Shown piece after piece: positions 36,901-39,517 of a stretch of 39,517 nt of DNA (within the stretch, counting starts at the first letter, position 1; each line of letters begins with the position of its first letter). Made by a program: the position numbers and the translations under genes. The DNA is taken from positions 1 through 39,517 of the forward strand of contig JAUXTN010000152.1 in assembly GCA_030684355.1 (NCBI GenBank), read 5' to 3'. The notes below the pieces were generated by a model. The model searched no databases. It saw only the letters and a list, made by a program, of their open reading frames with translations, and had not been told where the DNA came from. Source of the stretch: Pseudomonadota bacterium (GTDB lineage Bacteria; Myxococcota_A; UBA796; SXON01).

Positions 36901-37956
36901 TCAGGTCGAGAAGGGCAGGTCGGACACGGTGGCGGGCACGATGCGCCCCGCGGCATGGACCTCGACCGCCTTGCCCGGCTCCCACGCCGCCTTGCGGAGC
37001 AGCGCCAGGACCCGCACGCGCGTGCCCTCCCGCGCGCCGGAGAGGACGGTCCCCACGATGTCCTCGCCGATCTTCACCTCGGCGCCGGCCGGCGGCAGGG
37101 CGTCGAGGCCCATCTCCAGCCCCCAGATCTTCTTCGTCACCTGCCCCATCACGTCGATGCGGTTGATGACCTCCTGCCCGATGTAGCAGCCCTTCTCGAA
37201 GCTCGCGTGGGTCGGCACGAGGCGCAGCTCGTGGATGAGGGACTTCTCCGACATGTCCACCGGCCACCGCGGGATGCCGGCCTCGATGCGGAGGACCTCG
37301 CGCGCATCGAGCCCGACCGGCTCCGCACCCGCGCCGAGGAGCCCGGCCCAGAGCGCGGGGAGCGCGTCACGCGGCGCCACGATGTCGTAGCCGCCGGGCA
37401 CCGAGCGCGCGTTCGTCGCGACGTGAAGGGCCTCCACGGAGACCAGCGCGCCCTCGCCCTCGGGCACCGGCAGGCCGGCCCGCCGGAGGGTGGCCGCGGC
37501 GTCGGGGCCCTGTACCGACAGGACGCCGTACTGCTCGGAGACGTCGGTGAGCTCGACATCGTCGAAGATGATGTACTTGCCGTAGCGCGCCTCGAAGGCC
37601 TCGGGGGTCACGCCCTCGAGCACGGCGAGGAAGGCCTCGGTGCCGGTGTGGTAGAGGCGGAGGAGCCCCTGGACCCGCGCCCGTTCGTCCACCATGGCGC
37701 TCGCGTTGCCGCGGCCCACCGCGAGGTCCCGCACGTTGTTGGTGAACATGCCGTTGCAGAAGCGGCGGGCGTCGGGGCCCACGAGCGAGACGACGCCGCG
37801 ATCCGCGAGGTCGTAGAGGCCCGCGGCGGTCCGCACGGCGGCGCACTCGCCCTCTACCGAGCCGAAGGAGGCGGGCACGAGCCAGCCAGCGGCCTCGACG
37901 AAGGTGGCGCCGGCGAGGCCGTGCGCGGCGAGGAGCGGAGACTTCGAGAGACCCAT
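36901..37956 (-). CDS. ygfZ: YgfZ/GcvT-like folate-binding protein
   Basis: The 351-residue protein carries the YgfZ signature KGCYIGQEV (~251-259) and the GcvT-type fold pattern (LYDLADRG near the N-terminus). YgfZ binds tetrahydrofolate and helps repair or assembly of certain iron-sulfur enzymes; Cys in the KGC motif is key. It starts three bases after the stop of the Pro-rich membrane protein and ends five bases before the methylase start, so three unrelated-looking genes share a transcript. The start is well supported. Confidence 0.93.
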   Translation of the reverse strand: MGLSKSPLLAAHGLAGATFVEAAGWLVPASFGSVEGECAAVRTAAGLYDLADRGVVSLVGPDARRFCNGMFTNNVRDLAVGRGNASAMVDERARVQGLLRLYHTGTEAFLAVLEGVTPEAFEARYGKYIIFDDVELTDVSEQYGVLSVQGPDAAATLRRAGLPVPEGEGALVSVEALHVATNARSVPGGYDIVAPRDALPALWAGLLGAGAEPVGLDAREVLRIEAGIPRWPVDMSEKSLIHELRLVPTHASFEKGCYIGQEVINRIDVMGQVTKKIWGLEMGLDALPPAGAEVKIGEDIVGTVLSGAREGTRVRVLALLRKAAWEPGKAVEVHAAGRIVPATVSDLPFST

Positions 37957-37959
37957 GGT

Positions 37960-38685
37960 TCAGACCTTTCGAGGAGGGGGCGGGGCGGGCTCGTCGTCAC
38001 CGCTCCCCGGCGCGATCGTCGGGGAGGGCAGCAGCAGCCGGGTGCCGGGCGGGATGGGCGGCGGGCCGCTCCGTGTCGCGCCGGCGCCGGGCGCGGAGGG
38101 GGGCACCGGGGCGGCGGCAGGCCCTACGGGCGACAGGCCGGCGGTCGGGACGCTCATCGACGACCGCAGGATCGGCGGAGGCGAGGCGGCACCGGGGATG
38201 GGGGGCGGGCCGCCCGCGCCGGGGACCGGGGGCGGGACCGACGCGCCGGGGACCGGAGGCGGGACCTGCCTCGTAGCCGGGGGCGGGAACCCACCGGGCG
38301 CCCGCACCGTCATGTCGTCCTCCGCGAGGGGGCGCGCGGCCGGGACCGGCGGCACGAACGGCGGCGGCTTGGGGGGAGCGGGGCTCACGGGCGCCGGGCT
38401 GGCGGCGGCGGGGCCGATGGAGACGGGGCGGGTGGGCGCCGCGGGCCGTGCGTCGCGAGGCTCTCCTGACGCCCGGCGCGGCGCCGGAACGTCCTCCTCC
38501 ATGCGCGTGAGGCTCGCTTGCGTCGCCATGCCGCGCACCGGGGCCGGCGCCATCCCCTTCACGTCGGAGGCGCGCGTGCGCTTGGGACGGAACGCCAGGC
38601 TGAAGCCGACGATCGCGATGAGGAAGACCGAGATGCAACAGCAGCTCATCCCCACGAGGGTTAGCAGCGTCCCGAAGTCCTCCAT
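37960..38685 (-). CDS. Single-pass membrane protein with Pro-rich cytoplasmic tail
   Basis: The 241-residue protein begins with one hydrophobic segment (~6-32, LVGMSCCCISVFLIAIVGFS) followed by basic residues (RPKRTR), so the long remainder should lie in the cytoplasm. That tail is disordered and Pro-rich, with several PPPVPGA/PPPIPGA units near 160-205 and an EDDMTVRAP segment. Such tails often bind SH3-like or other signalling domains or act as flexible stalks. First gene of the operon with ygfZ and the methylase. No function recognised. Confidence 0.72.
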   Translation of the reverse strand: MEDFGTLLTLVGMSCCCISVFLIAIVGFSLAFRPKRTRASDVKGMAPAPVRGMATQASLTRMEEDVPAPRRASGEPRDARPAAPTRPVSIGPAAASPAPVSPAPPKPPPFVPPVPAARPLAEDDMTVRAPGGFPPPATRQVPPPVPGASVPPPVPGAGGPPPIPGAASPPPILRSSMSVPTAGLSPVGPAAAPVPPSAPGAGATRSGPPPIPPGTRLLLPSPTIAPGSGDDEPAPPPPRKV

Positions 38686-38735
38686 CGCGTGCTCCAGCGG
38701 CACGCCCCTATCCGATCCGCCCCGGACCCGCGCCC

Positions 38736-39311
38736 TTGCACCCCGGCCTCCCCGATCTCCCGTCGATCTACGCGGCGGGGCCGCTCGCACCGAGGATCGT
38801 GGCGGGCGCCGCGGGGCTCGTGCTCCTCCTGGCCGGTAGCCGGCTGTACTGGATCGCGGTGGTGCTCCCCGGGCTCCTCCTCGGCCTCGGCGGCGGCGTC
38901 CTGATCGCCCACCTGCTCGGACTCGCGCCGATGGTGACCGTCGGCGTCGCGGTGGTGGGCGGCCTCGTGGGCGCGCTCGTCGCCCGCGCCGTCGAGCGCC
39001 TCGCCATCGCGATCGCCGGCGTGATCGCGGGCCTCGGCGCCGCGCAGCTCGGCTGGCCCCTCGCCGCCGCGACGGCCCCGCCCTGGTGGATCTGGCCGCT
39101 CGCCGCCGTGGCGGGCGCGGTGCTCTTCCCGTTCGTGTGGCGCGCGGCGCTGGTGCCGCTCACCGCGTTCATCGGCGCGGTCGTGCTGGTGGACGTGGCG
39201 GGCGTCGTAGCGGACCCCCTCGTCGTCGGCGGGCTCACGGCGGTAGGGATCGTCGTCCAGCTCGCGCTCGGTCGCGGCCCCCAAAAGAAGGAGCGAGACG
39301 AGAAGGAGTGA
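38736..39311 (+). CDS. Small polytopic membrane protein, unknown function
   Basis: A TTG at 38736 gives 191 residues with about six hydrophobic helices rich in Ala, Gly, Val and Leu and a charged C-terminal tail (QKKERDEKE). No transport or enzyme motif is visible. It is divergent from the Pro-rich membrane protein, with ~50 bp between starts. A GTG or ATG start further in cannot be excluded. Confidence 0.65.
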   Translation: MHPGLPDLPSIYAAGPLAPRIVAGAAGLVLLLAGSRLYWIAVVLPGLLLGLGGGVLIAHLLGLAPMVTVGVAVVGGLVGALVARAVERLAIAIAGVIAGLGAAQLGWPLAAATAPPWWIWPLAAVAGAVLFPFVWRAALVPLTAFIGAVVLVDVAGVVADPLVVGGLTAVGIVVQLALGRGPQKKERDEKE

Positions 39312-39517
39312 ACCGGCGGCGTCCGGGAGATCGGCCCCGGCGCGGAAACAGCTCGTCGCCCGCCCACGCGCAGCCCCCCCACCGCCCCGTCGAGCCTGGG
39401 GCTGGCTAAACTCGCGCGGCCGGCGACCGGCGGGCGGGCGGCTGGGCCGCCCGGCTCCGCGCCCCGACGCCGAAGGCGGCGGCGCGCGAGCCAAGCGCGA
39501 AGCGCGCGCCCAGAGGG
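39312..39517. other. GC-rich edge region, repeat-like, no gene seen
   Basis: About 206 bases after the membrane protein show short palindromes (for example GGGCGGC...GCCGCCC and GCGCGCG...CGCGCGC near the end) but no convincing coding frame. It may be the beginning of a further dispersed repeat. The window stops inside it. Confidence 0.4.

Noticed and set aside
38661..39494. Minus-strand frame opposite the small membrane protein
   Set aside because: Its product is Arg/Glu/His-rich with no hydrophobic or domain pattern, typical of an antisense frame.

Overview
The window is very GC-rich DNA from a Gram-negative bacterium. The best guess is a Myxococcota/Polyangia-type (deltaproteobacterial) lineage. 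The reasons are many small lipoproteins with Asp/Thr/Gly-rich linkers, two proteins with MopE-like DADGDGYG...CDD...CNGIDDNCDG metal-binding motifs, a seven-bladed FG-GAP lipoprotein, a sigma-54 activator, and a FAAL-ACP-thioester-reductase protein among sulfotransferases. This rests on protein style only; there is no rRNA or tRNA gene. Genes are tightly packed and no gene-free stretch exceeds about 220 bases.

Layout. Positions 1-4314 (minus) hold a translationally coupled operon: lipoprotein, small unknown protein, alpha/beta-hydrolase-like lipoprotein, and a polytopic membrane protein that runs off the left edge through 21-bp tandem repeats. Positions 4446-6841 (plus) encode an N-formylglutamate amidohydrolase-family protein coupled to a polytopic membrane protein. 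Positions 6891-14342 hold cell-surface lipoproteins (MopE-type; Ig-like plus NlpC/P60- or CHAP-like; beta-propeller; FG-GAP propeller) interleaved with an NRDE/TANGO2 protein and a YcaC-type hydrolase.

Positions 14391-16089 (minus) hold the most unusual locus. A Cys-free, strongly basic protein is built from nine near-identical 17-residue units, followed 22 bp later by a TPR protein. A near-consensus sigma-54 promoter and a perfect 20-bp inverted repeat lie upstream. Positions 16240-20327 form an AcoR/ExaC-like module: a sigma-54 activator divergent from an aldehyde dehydrogenase and a DUF779 protein, with a perfect -24/-12 promoter and four alternating GTGTCGC/GCGACAC half-sites between them.

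Positions 20462-28671 look like a lipid or secondary-metabolite locus: sulfotransferase, ferritin-like diiron protein, FAAL-ACP-thioester reductase, Old Yellow Enzyme-family oxidoreductase and a second sulfotransferase. Positions 28757-31209 hold a lipase-like hydrolase with an overlapping small partner, then two small exported proteins. Positions 31333-33977 encode a two-subunit IorAB-type molybdenum hydroxylase. Positions 34115-35165 encode a DsbA-like protein lacking the second active-site Cys and a MarR-like regulator. Positions 35232-38685 (minus) hold a Pro-rich membrane protein, a YgfZ-type folate-binding protein and an orphan N6-adenine methylase with an apparent fused specificity domain. 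Positions 38736-39311 encode a small membrane protein, and the right edge is repeat-like GC-rich DNA.

How the parts may work together. The sigma-54 activator probably drives the aldehyde dehydrogenase/DUF779 pair. The 17-residue repeat gene has its own sigma-54 promoter but a different upstream palindrome, so another activator may control it. The FAAL-ACP-reductase is expected to release a fatty aldehyde, and the OYE-family enzyme, diiron protein and sulfotransferases could tailor it. That last link is inferred from clustering only.
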